Positions 17,380 to 26,333 of a DNA stretch of 64,000 nt are shown here, one piece after another. Source of the DNA: JAEXOD01 sp937930275 (GTDB lineage: Bacteria > Bacteroidota > Ignavibacteria > Ignavibacteriales > Melioribacteraceae); the NCBI GenBank assembly GCA_036733965.1, contig DAIMZL010000006.1:1-64000 (forward strand), given 5' to 3'. A program made the translations under genes and the position numbers. The notes under the pieces were generated by a model. The model had not been told where the DNA came from and searched no databases. It saw only the letters and a list, made by a program, of their open reading frames with translations. The first letter of the stretch is position 1. Every line of letters begins with the position of its first letter.

Positions 17380-18432
17380 ATGGCAAATGATAAAGATGCT
17401 CGTCTTAAAATATTAGAAGATACCATATACGGTATTGAAAAAACATATGGTAAAGGCGCAATAATGAAATTAGGAGACGGTGTAATTAACAAGGTTGAAG
17501 CTATTAGTACCGGATCAATTTCTTTAGATTATGCATTGGGAATTGGTGGTGTACCGCGCGGAAGAATAGTTGAAATTTACGGTCCAGAATCTTCCGGTAA
17601 AACAACCGTATGTTTACATGTAATTGCAGAAGCTCAGAAATTAGGGGGCATCTGTGCATTTATTGATGCAGAACATGCATTAGATGTCGGCTATGCAAAA
17701 AAACTTGGTGTTGACACTCAAAATCTTTTAATATCTCAGCCTGATTACGGCGAACAAGCCTTGGAAATAGTAGATACATTAATACGTAGTAATGCAATTG
17801 ATGTTATTATCGTTGATTCTGTTGCAGCTTTAGTCCCTCGTTCGGAAATTGAAGGTGAAATGGGCGATCCTCAAATGGCAATGCAAGCAAGGTTAATGTC
17901 GCAGGCATTACGTAAAATTACGGGAGCTATTAATAGATCTAAAACTTGTGTAATTTTTACAAATCAATTACGCAGTAAAATTGGTGTTATGTTTGGTAAT
18001 CCAGAAACAACAACCGGCGGAAATGCGTTAAAGTTTTATGCTTCCGTAAGAATGGATATTAGAAGGATTTCTGCAATAAAAGAAGGTCAGAATATAACCG
18101 GCAACAGAACTAAAGTAAAAGTTGTTAAATCAAAGGTAGCGCCTCCGTTTAAAGAAGTAGAATTTGATATACTGTATAATGAAGGAATAAGTAAAGCCGG
18201 TGATTTAATTGATATGGCAGTTGAAGCTGAATTAATTAAAAAGAGCGGTGCATGGTTTACATATGGTGAAGATAGATTTCAAGGCAGAGAACAATTGCGT
18301 GTTGCAATTAACGAAAATGCTGAATTAATGAAAAAACTTGAATATGACGTAAAGAGAAAGCTGGGTATGGACGTTAATGACAACGGAATAAATAGCGAAG
18401 TTCCTGAAGATACAAAAACAAAGAAAAAATAA
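17380..18432 (+). CDS. recA: DNA recombinase RecA
   Basis: Catalyses ATP-dependent strand exchange and activates the SOS response. The 350-residue length is typical. The Walker A sequence GPESSGKTT lies near residues 68-76, the Walker B region is D-V-I-I-V-D-S-V-A-A-L near residue 145, and the conserved loop E-G-E-M-G-D and the segment T-N-Q-L-R-S-K-I-G-V are intact. AAGGTG precedes the ATG at good spacing. recX follows after 2 bases, so the recombinase and its modulator are co-expressed. I saw no LexA box upstream; the gene is probably read from the cinA-thpR transcript, perhaps also from a local promoter. Confidence 0.98.
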   Translation: MANDKDARLKILEDTIYGIEKTYGKGAIMKLGDGVINKVEAISTGSISLDYALGIGGVPRGRIVEIYGPESSGKTTVCLHVIAEAQKLGGICAFIDAEHALDVGYAKKLGVDTQNLLISQPDYGEQALEIVDTLIRSNAIDVIIVDSVAALVPRSEIEGEMGDPQMAMQARLMSQALRKITGAINRSKTCVIFTNQLRSKIGVMFGNPETTTGGNALKFYASVRMDIRRISAIKEGQNITGNRTKVKVVKSKVAPPFKEVEFDILYNEGISKAGDLIDMAVEAELIKKSGAWFTYGEDRFQGREQLRVAINENAELMKKLEYDVKRKLGMDVNDNGINSEVPEDTKTKKK

Positions 18433-18434
18433 TT

Positions 18435-19070
18435 ATGAAAGTAGTTTCCGCCAAAAAGCAGAATAATAAGGTTACGGTAGTTTTTGATGACGGCAACATT
18501 ATTTCGCTTTTTGGTGATATTTTTTTAGAGCATAAATTATTTAATGATTCGGAAATTAGTAGCGACCTTTACTTTAAAGTAATAGATCTAAATGATGAAA
18601 GAATTATTATTAATTTTGCAAAAAAACTTTTAGCTGTTAGATTATATTCGGTCAAGAGTTTAAAAAATAAGCTTCTAAAAAAAAATGATAATGAAAAGAT
18701 TGTTGATAAAGTTATATCGTTATTTAAGGAATATGGTTATTTAAACGATAGGGAATTTGCACGACAGTTTATTAAAGATAGACTTATTAACAAAAAGAAA
18801 GGTCGATTAAGAATAAAATACGACCTAAAAAATGAAGGAATTAATACTGAAATTATTGACGAATTATTGAGTAGTATTGAAGACGATACTGAAATTGAAA
18901 CGGCATATAAATTAGCCGAATCCAAATTGAGAACTGCAAAAAAGCAGGATGTATTAAAGCTTAAAGGTAAAATATTTCGATTTTTACAATCCCGAGGATT
19001 TGGAAGAAGTACATGCAGTAAAGTATTAAGCAAACTATTTAAAAATAATGATGAAGTGATTTATGAATAA
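18435..19070 (+). CDS. recX: Regulatory protein RecX
   Basis: RecX binds RecA filaments and limits their activity. The 211-residue protein is rich in Lys, Asp and Asn. It shows the tandem three-helix pattern of the family: A-V-R-L-Y-S-V-K-S-L-K-N-K-L near residues 67-80, Y-L-N-D-R-E-F-A-R-Q-F near residues 96-106, and K-K-G-R-L-R-I-K-Y-D-L near residue 116. The C-terminal repeat (R-F-L-Q-S-R-G-F near residue 182) is also present. Its position two bases after recA supports the call, since RecX diverges strongly in sequence. The stop overlaps the start of the acyl-CoA dehydrogenase by 8 bases. Confidence 0.9.
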   Translation: MKVVSAKKQNNKVTVVFDDGNIISLFGDIFLEHKLFNDSEISSDLYFKVIDLNDERIIINFAKKLLAVRLYSVKSLKNKLLKKNDNEKIVDKVISLFKEYGYLNDREFARQFIKDRLINKKKGRLRIKYDLKNEGINTEIIDELLSSIEDDTEIETAYKLAESKLRTAKKQDVLKLKGKIFRFLQSRGFGRSTCSKVLSKLFKNNDEVIYE

Positions 19071-20232
19071 ATTTGAAGGAATAGATTATTTCGATTTGTC
19101 GGAATTGTTGACATCAGAAGAAATTATGATGCGTGATACAATTAGACAATTTGTTGATGAAGAGGTAATTCCTATAATTGAAAAATATTACACTGAAGGG
19201 ACATTTCCGATTCATTTAGTAAAAAAAATGGGTGAATTGGGTTTATTCGGTCTTAATTTACCGCAAAAATACGGATGTGCCGAACTAAATAATATAGCCT
19301 ACGGTATTGTAATGCAAGAGCTTGAACGCGGCGATAGCGGAATTAGAAGTTTTGTATCTGTACAAAGCGGATTAGTAATGTATCCTATTTATACTTTTGG
19401 AAGTGAAGAGCAAAAAGATTTTTGGCTACCCAAATTAGCAACCGGTGAATCAATAGGATGTTTTGGGCTTACCGAACCGGATTTTGGAAGTAATCCGGGC
19501 GGCATGATAACAAAAGTAGAAAAAGTTGAAGGGGGATATTTATTAAACGGTGCTAAAATGTGGATTACAAACGGAACGATTGCCGATGTTGCGGTTGTTT
19601 GGGCAAAATTAGACGGTGTAATTAAAGGATTTTTAGTTGAGAAAGGAACAAAAGGGTTTACGGCTCCTGAAATGAAAGGTAAGCACTCTTTACGTGCATC
19701 TATTACAAGTGAATTAATTTTTGACGATGTTTTTATTCCGGAAAGTAATATGTTACCTTTAGCAAACGGGTTGAAAGCACCGCTGATGTGCCTAAATCAG
19801 GCGCGTTTCGGTATTGCATGGGGTGTTGTCGGTTCAATGACTGCTATGTATGAAACTGCATTAAATTATGCAAAGTCACGCATTCAATTCAACAAACCAA
19901 TTGCAGCATTTCAGTTAACACAAGCAAAACTTGTATATATGTTAACTGAAATTACGAAGGCACAATTATTAAATTTTAGGTTAGCTCAGTTAAAAGATAG
20001 TGGTAAATTAAAGCATACTCATATTTCGCTGGCAAAAAGAAATAATTGCGAATTAGCATTAGAAATTGCAAGAACTGCGCGCGAAATATTAGGCGCTAAC
20101 GGTATATTAAACGAATATCCCGTAATGAGGCATGCAAATAATCTTGAGTCCGTTAAAACATATGAAGGAACACATGAAATGCATACTTTAATTATTGGTG
20201 AGGATATTACGGGTTTTTCAGCATTTGAATAA
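19063..20232 (+). CDS. Acyl-CoA dehydrogenase, glutaryl-CoA dehydrogenase-like
   Basis: A FAD enzyme of 389 residues that oxidises an acyl-CoA thioester in the cytoplasm. The motif ELERGDSGIRSFVSVQSG (residues 86-103) and the segment G-C-F-G-L-T-E-P-D-F-G-S-N-P (residues about 132-145) are closest to glutaryl-CoA dehydrogenases. The catalytic base is Glu near residue 368 in Y-E-G-T-H-E-M-H. Glutaryl-CoA dehydrogenase also decarboxylates and takes part in lysine and tryptophan breakdown, but the exact substrate cannot be fixed without alignment. The start overlaps recX, suggesting co-transcription, although there is no functional link to recombination. No electron-transfer flavoprotein genes are nearby. 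Confidence 0.88.
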   Translation: MNKFEGIDYFDLSELLTSEEIMMRDTIRQFVDEEVIPIIEKYYTEGTFPIHLVKKMGELGLFGLNLPQKYGCAELNNIAYGIVMQELERGDSGIRSFVSVQSGLVMYPIYTFGSEEQKDFWLPKLATGESIGCFGLTEPDFGSNPGGMITKVEKVEGGYLLNGAKMWITNGTIADVAVVWAKLDGVIKGFLVEKGTKGFTAPEMKGKHSLRASITSELIFDDVFIPESNMLPLANGLKAPLMCLNQARFGIAWGVVGSMTAMYETALNYAKSRIQFNKPIAAFQLTQAKLVYMLTEITKAQLLNFRLAQLKDSGKLKHTHISLAKRNNCELALEIARTAREILGANGILNEYPVMRHANNLESVKTYEGTHEMHTLIIGEDITGFSAFE

Positions 20233-20244
20233 AATGAGGTTTAT

Positions 20245-21723
20245 ATGATAGATGAAAAAATAGTTTTTGAAGGAATCACTTTTGATGATATTTTATTAAT
20301 TCCGGCTCGTTCTTCTGTTTTACCGAGAGAAACGGATTTAACAACATACTTAACAAGAGATATCAAATTAAATATACCGTTTTTAAGCGCTGCGATGGAT
20401 ACGGTTACCGAAAGTCAAATGGCTATTGCCATGGCTGCCCAAGGTGGACTTGGATTTATTCATAAAAATCTATCTATTGAAAAACAAGCCGATGAAGTTG
20501 ATAAAGTAAAAAGAAGTGAATCGGGTATGATCTTTCATCCTATTACGTTAAAACCCGAAAATACTATTAGCCAAGCATTGGAAATAATGAGCAAGTATAA
20601 AGTTTCTGGGTTTCCGGTAATAAATGATGCAGGTAAACTTGTAGGTATATTAACTAATAGAGATTTGCGCTTTGAGCCCAATTTAGCTTTACAAGTTAAA
20701 GATTTGATGACAAAAGAAAATTTGATTACAGCACCAAAAGGAACAACTTTAGAAGATGCAGAAAGAATTTTACAACAGTACAGAATTGAAAAACTTCCTG
20801 TTGTTGATGATACCGGCTATTTATATGGACTAATTACGTATAAGGATATTGTTAAAAAGAAAAAATATCCCAATGCATGTAAAGATGAATTAGGCAGATT
20901 GCGTGTCGGTGCAGCAATAGGTGTTTCGGCAGATTATATGGATAGAGTTGAAGCCTTAGTAAACGCTGATGTAGATATTATAACAATTGATACTGCACAC
21001 GGACATTCTGAAGGAGTGATAAAATCATTAAAGCTAATTAGGCAAAAATATCCTGATTTACAAATAGTTGTAGGTAATATTGTTACCGGAGAAGCCGGAA
21101 TTGAATTAGTAGAGGCAGGGGCAAACGCAGTAAAAGTAGGAATTGGAGCCGGTTCTATATGTACTACTCGTATTGTTGCGGGGGTAGGTATTCCTCAGGT
21201 TTCGGCTGTTATTAATGTATATAACTCACTCAAAAAAATGGGAATTCCTATTATTGCAGACGGCGGTATAAAACAGACCGGAGATATTGCTAAGGCAATT
21301 GCTGCAGGTGCCGATACTGTTATGATAGGGGGAATGTTTGCCGGAGTTGAAGAAGCTCCCGGTGAGGAAGTGCTATTTGAAGGACGAAGTTTTAAAGTAT
21401 ATAGAGGAATGGGCTCAATAGGAGCAATGAAACAGGGTAGTAAAGATAGGTATTTCCAAGATATGGAAGATGATGTTAAAAAATTAGTTCCGGAAGGAGT
21501 AGAAGGCCGTGTGCCATATAGAGGTCCTTTAAGTGAAACTATCTATCAATTGATTGGAGGCTTACGAGCTTCAATGGGATATTGCGGTGCAAAAACTATT
21601 GAAGATTTGAAGCAAAACGGTAAATTTGTAAAGATATCAAATGCCGGATTGCGAGAAAGTCATCCCCATGATGTAATTATAACTAAAGAATCTCCAAATT
21701 ATCATTCAAAAAGTTCACAGTAA
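20245..21723 (+). CDS. guaB: Inosine-5'-monophosphate dehydrogenase
   Basis: Oxidises IMP to XMP with NAD+, the committed step to guanine nucleotides. The 492-residue protein has a TIM barrel interrupted by two CBS domains (residues about 95-205). The catalytic loop is GAGSICTTRIVAGVG with Cys near residue 306. The mobile-flap and IMP-binding region near residue 395 is R-G-M-G-S-I-G-A-M, and A-D-G-G-I lies near residue 335. ATGAGG precedes the start. It is flanked by an unrelated dehydrogenase and a glycosyltransferase, but purC and purD lie within 10 kb. Confidence 0.97.
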   Translation: MIDEKIVFEGITFDDILLIPARSSVLPRETDLTTYLTRDIKLNIPFLSAAMDTVTESQMAIAMAAQGGLGFIHKNLSIEKQADEVDKVKRSESGMIFHPITLKPENTISQALEIMSKYKVSGFPVINDAGKLVGILTNRDLRFEPNLALQVKDLMTKENLITAPKGTTLEDAERILQQYRIEKLPVVDDTGYLYGLITYKDIVKKKKYPNACKDELGRLRVGAAIGVSADYMDRVEALVNADVDIITIDTAHGHSEGVIKSLKLIRQKYPDLQIVVGNIVTGEAGIELVEAGANAVKVGIGAGSICTTRIVAGVGIPQVSAVINVYNSLKKMGIPIIADGGIKQTGDIAKAIAAGADTVMIGGMFAGVEEAPGEEVLFEGRSFKVYRGMGSIGAMKQGSKDRYFQDMEDDVKKLVPEGVEGRVPYRGPLSETIYQLIGGLRASMGYCGAKTIEDLKQNGKFVKISNAGLRESHPHDVIITKESPNYHSKSSQ

Positions 21724-21726
21724 TTT

Positions 21727-23010
21727 ATGTTTAAAGTTCTTGTTATTGCTTATTATTTTCCCCCGATGGGGCTTAGCGGTGTGCAGCGTGTTTTAAAATT
21801 TACAAAATATATGAGTAAAAATAACTGGGATCCGACAGTTATTACAAGCGGAGATGTGGGGTATTTTGCTCATGACGATTATATGCAGAAAGAAGCTGAA
21901 AATTCTGATATCCGCATTATAAGAACAAGCGGAAATGACCCAAATAGACTATTATCAAAGTACGGAACAATAACGATGCCGGCAGAGATAATTAGAAAAA
22001 CCTTTAGTAACTTAAGTAAAACGTTTTTTATTCCGGATAACAAGGTCAGCTGGTCTAAACAGGCTTACCTAACTGCAAAAGAACTATTGACTAAAGAGCA
22101 CTTTGATATTCTATTTGTTACTATTCCGCCATACTCGGCTTTTAGTATGGCGGCTAAGTTAAAAGAAGAGTTTAATATCCCGTTAATTGTCGATTATAGA
22201 GATTTATGGTTCGGAAATCAATTTTCGTTTTATCCGACATTTTATCATAAATTAAAACATAAAAAAATGGAATACAATGCTTTAAAAGCTGCCGATAAAA
22301 TTGTAACGATAAATAGGTATATTAAGGAAAAACTTTTAGTTACTTATAAATTTTTAACCTTTGACGATATAAGTATTGTACCCCAAGGATATGATCCTGA
22401 TGACTTTGAAAAAGCTACTCCTATACCTTTAAATAAAACTAAGTTAAAGTTAACTTATTCGGGTATTTTTTACACAAAAGCTACTCCAAAGTTTTTGTTA
22501 AAAGCTTTTAAACTGTTATTAACACAAAGACCGGATATAGCTGCTGGGATAGAATTACATTTTTGCGGATTGTTAAGAAAAGAAAATGAAAAGCTTATAA
22601 AAAAATTAGGAATTCAAGAATTTGTAAAAATACACGGATATTTAAATCATAAAGAAGCATTAGATTATGTGCTATCATCCGATGTTTTATGGATGATGAT
22701 TGGCAGAATGAAGGCAGCAGAAACTATTTCAACAGGTAAATTATTTGAATATTTTGGTACAAAAAAACCAATTTTAGGATGTGTACCGGAAGGAGCTGCA
22801 AGACTTGAATTACAGAGGTATAAAGCTTCTTTTATATGTGAACCCGATGATATTGAAGGTATAAAAGAACAACTTATTAATATTTATACACTATTTAAAG
22901 CCGGTAATTTACCTGCATGTAATGAGGAATTTGTAGAAAAACATAATAGGATTACATTAACAGAAGAGTTAACAAGAATTTTTCAATTTACGATGCGAGC
23001 CGATATATGA
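21727..23010 (+). CDS. Glycosyltransferase, family 4-like (GT-B fold)
   Basis: A 427-residue predicted cytoplasmic GT-B enzyme. The N-terminus V-L-V-I-A-Y-Y-F-P-P-M-G-L-S-G-V-Q-R (residues about 4-21) is typical of GT4-like acceptor domains in cell-surface glycan synthesis. A second Rossmann half contains L-T-Y-S-G-I-F near residue 240, and STGKLFEYFGTKKPILG near residue 338 matches the donor-binding region where Glu contacts the nucleotide sugar. The sugar and acceptor cannot be assigned. It lies 3 bases after guaB and overlaps purD by ATGA, so it is embedded in the housekeeping transcript. wecB, 12 kb away, is the only other gene in the window tied to surface sugars. Confidence 0.8.
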   Translation: MFKVLVIAYYFPPMGLSGVQRVLKFTKYMSKNNWDPTVITSGDVGYFAHDDYMQKEAENSDIRIIRTSGNDPNRLLSKYGTITMPAEIIRKTFSNLSKTFFIPDNKVSWSKQAYLTAKELLTKEHFDILFVTIPPYSAFSMAAKLKEEFNIPLIVDYRDLWFGNQFSFYPTFYHKLKHKKMEYNALKAADKIVTINRYIKEKLLVTYKFLTFDDISIVPQGYDPDDFEKATPIPLNKTKLKLTYSGIFYTKATPKFLLKAFKLLLTQRPDIAAGIELHFCGLLRKENEKLIKKLGIQEFVKIHGYLNHKEALDYVLSSDVLWMMIGRMKAAETISTGKLFEYFGTKKPILGCVPEGAARLELQRYKASFICEPDDIEGIKEQLINIYTLFKAGNLPACNEEFVEKHNRITLTEELTRIFQFTMRADI

Positions 23011-24281
23011 TAATAGCTTTAATAGGTTCCGGAGGCAGAGAAAATGCTTTAGCGTATAGTTTATCAAAAAGTAATAGTTTGGAAAAATTATACATATTAC
23101 CTGGAAACCCCGGTACGTTAAAGTACGGTGAAAATATTAATATTACTAAGAATAGCGAAATTGTAAAATTCTGTACTGAAAGTAATGTAAATTTAGTGGT
23201 AATAGGTCCTGAAAAACCATTAGTAGAAGGTTTAGCGGATGATCTTAGGGCTTTGGGAATTTCGGTTTTCGGACCTTCAAAATCAGCTGCCGAATTAGAA
23301 GGGGATAAGAGTTTTTCAAAAAAAATAATGAAAAAGTACAATATTCCAACAGCAGCTTTTGAAGTTTTTACTAAGGAGCAAGCAGATGTAGCACGCAAAT
23401 ATTTAAGGGAGCACGATTACCCCGTTGTAATTAAAGCTGCAGGTCTTGCTGCCGGTAAAGGTGTGGCAATTTGTAATAATTTTGATGAAGCAAATATATA
23501 TTTAGATGAATTATTTAACTTAGGTATATTTGGCGAAGCAGGAAATACCGTAGTAATTGAAGAGTTTATGGAAGGAGAAGAAGCAAGCATTTTTGCAATT
23601 ACTGATGGTAAAGATTTTTTTGTTTTACCTTCTGCCCAAGATCATAAAAGAGTTTTTGATTACGACAAAGGTAAAAATACCGGAGGGATGGGAGCATATG
23701 CTCCGGCTCCAATTGTCACTGCTAATTTATTGAGCAAAATAAAAACACAAATTATTTACCCTACACTTGAGGCTATGAATAGCGAAAATAGACAGTTTAT
23801 AGGGTGTTTATATTGTGGATTGATGATTAAAGATGAAGAAGTAAAAGTTGTTGAGTATAATTGTAGGTTTGGAGATCCTGAAACTCAAGCTGTGTTACCA
23901 TTAATTGAAGGTGATTTTGCAAAGTTATTATACTCGTGTGCTACCGGAAATATTGATAAGGAATGTGTTAGTTATAACGGAGGTAACTCAATATGCGTGG
24001 TTCTTGCTTCCGGGGGATATCCTGATAAGTTTAATAATGGGTACGAAATTAAAGGATTAGAGCAAATTAACAATAAGAATTGTTTAGTATTTCATTCTGG
24101 TACTGCATTAGAAAAAGATAAACTTGTTACTGCCGGAGGACGTGTCTTAAATATTACAATATTTAATAAGATAGAAGACCTAAGATATTGTAAAAAAGAA
24201 TGTTATAGTGAAATAAATAAAGTAAAATATGCCAATATGCATTACAGAAAAGATATTGGTGATAAAGGTATAAAGAATTAA
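23007..24281 (+). CDS. purD: Phosphoribosylamine-glycine ligase (GAR synthetase)
   Basis: ATP-grasp enzyme joining phosphoribosylamine and glycine in purine synthesis. The 424-residue protein begins I-A-L-I-G-S-G-G-R-E-N-A-L, the family's first motif. It shows V-V-I-G-P-E-K-P-L near residue 70, the ATP-grasp part V-I-K-A-A-G-L-A-A-G-K-G-V near residue 141, the D-H-K-R-V-F-D-Y-D segment near residue 213, and N-C-R-F-G-D-P-E-T-Q near residue 288. The start overlaps the glycosyltransferase stop by 4 bases. Length is normal. It ends the dense housekeeping run; a 33-bp gap precedes the OPT transporter. Confidence 0.96.
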   Translation: MIIALIGSGGRENALAYSLSKSNSLEKLYILPGNPGTLKYGENINITKNSEIVKFCTESNVNLVVIGPEKPLVEGLADDLRALGISVFGPSKSAAELEGDKSFSKKIMKKYNIPTAAFEVFTKEQADVARKYLREHDYPVVIKAAGLAAGKGVAICNNFDEANIYLDELFNLGIFGEAGNTVVIEEFMEGEEASIFAITDGKDFFVLPSAQDHKRVFDYDKGKNTGGMGAYAPAPIVTANLLSKIKTQIIYPTLEAMNSENRQFIGCLYCGLMIKDEEVKVVEYNCRFGDPETQAVLPLIEGDFAKLLYSCATGNIDKECVSYNGGNSICVVLASGGYPDKFNNGYEIKGLEQINNKNCLVFHSGTALEKDKLVTAGGRVLNITIFNKIEDLRYCKKECYSEINKVKYANMHYRKDIGDKGIKN

Positions 24282-24314
24282 CAAATTGTTATAAAATTAA
24301 CATTCGGAGAAAAG

Positions 24315-26273
24315 ATGTCAGAGAATCAAAATGTTGAATTTAAGCCTTACATTTCGGCGTCCTCCTTTATTCCGGAATTTACTCCCAAAGCAATTATATT
24401 AGGAGCAATATTCGGGATAATATTTGGTGCCGCCACTGTATATTTGGGATTAAAAGTAGGTTTAACGGTAAGTGCAAGCATTCCTATAGCGGTATTGGCA
24501 ATTTCTGTATTTAAAAAGATTGGCAAAGCCACTATTTTAGAAAATAATATAGTACAAACAATCGGTTCTGCGGGTGAATCAGTTGCATCTGGAGTAGTAT
24601 TTACACTACCTGCTTTATTGTTTTTACCAGGTGGCAGCAATTACTTTCAATATTTTCAGATATTTGTTTTAGCTTTAGCCGGCGGTATTTTGGGCGTACT
24701 TTTTATGATTCCGTTACGCCGTTCATTAATTGTTAAGGAGCACGGAAAATTGCCGTTCCCTGAAGGCACTGCTTGTGCCGATGTGTTGGTTGCAGGCGAA
24801 AAGGGGGGCGAATTAGCCAAAAAAGTTTATTATGGTTTAGGAATTGCATTTGTTTATAAAGTTTTAATGTCAATATTTGGTTTATGGAAAGATGTACCTC
24901 AATACATATTTTCACGTAAATCAGCATTGCCAAACGGCACAATAAATGGTGAAATAACTCCGGAATTGTTAGGTGTTGGTTACATAATCGGCCCCAAAAT
25001 TGCAGGAATAATGGTTGCAGGCGGTGTATTATCTTGGCTTGTATTAATTCCGTTAATTACTCTTTTAGGTGATAATTTAACAACTGTATTTGCCCCTGGT
25101 ACTAAGTTAATTTCTGAAATGACTCCGCGTGAAATTTGGAGTAGCTATATTCGATATATAGGTGCAGGTGCCGTAACTTTTGGCGGTATAATTACATTAA
25201 TAAAATCATTTCCAACAATTATCAGTGCATTCAAAGATTCATTCCAAGATTTGAAGAATAATCGTTCCGGTGAAGTCAAAGAAAAAAGTAGGACAGAAAA
25301 AGATATTCCTTTATTTTTTGTGTTGGTTGGTAGTGTTATTTTAGTGCTTTTTATGGCTGTAATACCAAATATTCCTACAAACTTACTTTCTGCTTTAATG
25401 ATAGTAATTTTCGGATTTTTCTTTGTTACGGTTTCTTCAAGAATAGTCGGTTTAATTGGCTCCTCTTCAAATCCGATTTCAGGGATGACTATTGCAACAT
25501 TAATGGCAACCTCGTTAATATTTGTAGGTTTAGGTTGGACTGGCGATGTATATCAACCAATAGCATTGGTTGTAGGCTCAATAGTTTGTATAGCTTCGGC
25601 AAATGCGGGAGCAACTTCACAAGATCTAAAAACAGGCTATTTAGTGGGAGCAACTCCTATAAAACAACAATTTGGGTTGATAATAGGTGTTGTAGCTTCT
25701 TCATTTGTAATCGGATTAACTTTGTTATTATTAAATAGTATTTTAGGTATCGGAAATGTTACACCGGAGCATCCAAATCCATTACCAGCTCCACAAGCTA
25801 CATTAATGGCAACAGTTATAAAAGGATTGTTGAGCCAAAATTTACCTTGGGGTTTAGTGTTAGTCGGAATGGGTATTGCGGCAGTTATGGAATTAGCAGG
25901 TGTTCGTTCATTACCTTTTGCAGTGGGAGCATATTTACCGCTATCAACCAGCACTCCAATATTTGCCGGTGGTTTAGTAAAGTTTATTGTAGATAAAATC
26001 AAAAATTCAAAAGAAGACGAATCTGATATAGGACCGGGGGCGTTATTTAGTTCGGGTTTAATAGCCGGCGGTTCATTAACCGGTATTTTGATTGCAATAT
26101 TAATTGGTACACCTTTTGGAACTGATGCAAGCGGAAAAGAAAAATCTGTTGCCGATTTCTTAAATTCAGGAATTGCGGAGCACATTGGAGCCGCAGGGGA
26201 TTTGATTGCGTTGGTAATGTTTGTTGCATTAGCTTTTATTCTTGCAAAATTTGCTCTTTCAAAAGAAAATTAA
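24315..26273 (+). CDS. OPT family oligopeptide transporter
   Basis: A 652-residue polytopic inner-membrane protein with about 14-16 hydrophobic segments. The N-terminal motif P-K-A-I-I-L-G-A-I-F-G-I-I-F-G-A-A and the stretch Y-L-G-L-K-V-G-L-T-V-S-A-S-I-P mark the bacterial OPT family, as does V-K-E-H-G-K-L-P-F-P-E-G-T-A-C-A-D-V near residue 140. Family members import small peptides, or in some branches metal chelates, driven by protons. The neighbouring MFSD1-like carrier and aminopeptidase favour peptides, which is inference. CGGAGAA precedes the start. A clear terminator hairpin follows at 26281. Confidence 0.9.
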   Translation: MSENQNVEFKPYISASSFIPEFTPKAIILGAIFGIIFGAATVYLGLKVGLTVSASIPIAVLAISVFKKIGKATILENNIVQTIGSAGESVASGVVFTLPALLFLPGGSNYFQYFQIFVLALAGGILGVLFMIPLRRSLIVKEHGKLPFPEGTACADVLVAGEKGGELAKKVYYGLGIAFVYKVLMSIFGLWKDVPQYIFSRKSALPNGTINGEITPELLGVGYIIGPKIAGIMVAGGVLSWLVLIPLITLLGDNLTTVFAPGTKLISEMTPREIWSSYIRYIGAGAVTFGGIITLIKSFPTIISAFKDSFQDLKNNRSGEVKEKSRTEKDIPLFFVLVGSVILVLFMAVIPNIPTNLLSALMIVIFGFFFVTVSSRIVGLIGSSSNPISGMTIATLMATSLIFVGLGWTGDVYQPIALVVGSIVCIASANAGATSQDLKTGYLVGATPIKQQFGLIIGVVASSFVIGLTLLLLNSILGIGNVTPEHPNPLPAPQATLMATVIKGLLSQNLPWGLVLVGMGIAAVMELAGVRSLPFAVGAYLPLSTSTPIFAGGLVKFIVDKIKNSKEDESDIGPGALFSSGLIAGGSLTGILIAILIGTPFGTDASGKEKSVADFLNSGIAEHIGAAGDLIALVMFVALAFILAKFALSKEN

Positions 26274-26280
26274 TAATTTT

Positions 26281-26310
26281 AATAGCCGAAATTTAAAAAT
26301 TTCGGCTATT
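26281..26310 (+). terminator. Intrinsic terminator after OPT transporter
   Basis: A 13-bp perfect stem (aatagccgaaatt / aatttcggctatt) with a 4-base loop begins 8 bases after the stop codon. The T-run after the stem is weak (a few T broken by A), so termination may be partial. Confidence 0.7.
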
Positions 26311-26333
26311 TATAATTTAAACAAGAGACTTAA

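Noticed and set aside
25637..26185. A 182-residue minus-strand frame inside the OPT transporter gene
   Set aside because: It is fully inside a well-supported gene, has an unnatural composition rich in Asn, Pro and Ile, and lacks a recognisable domain or start signal.
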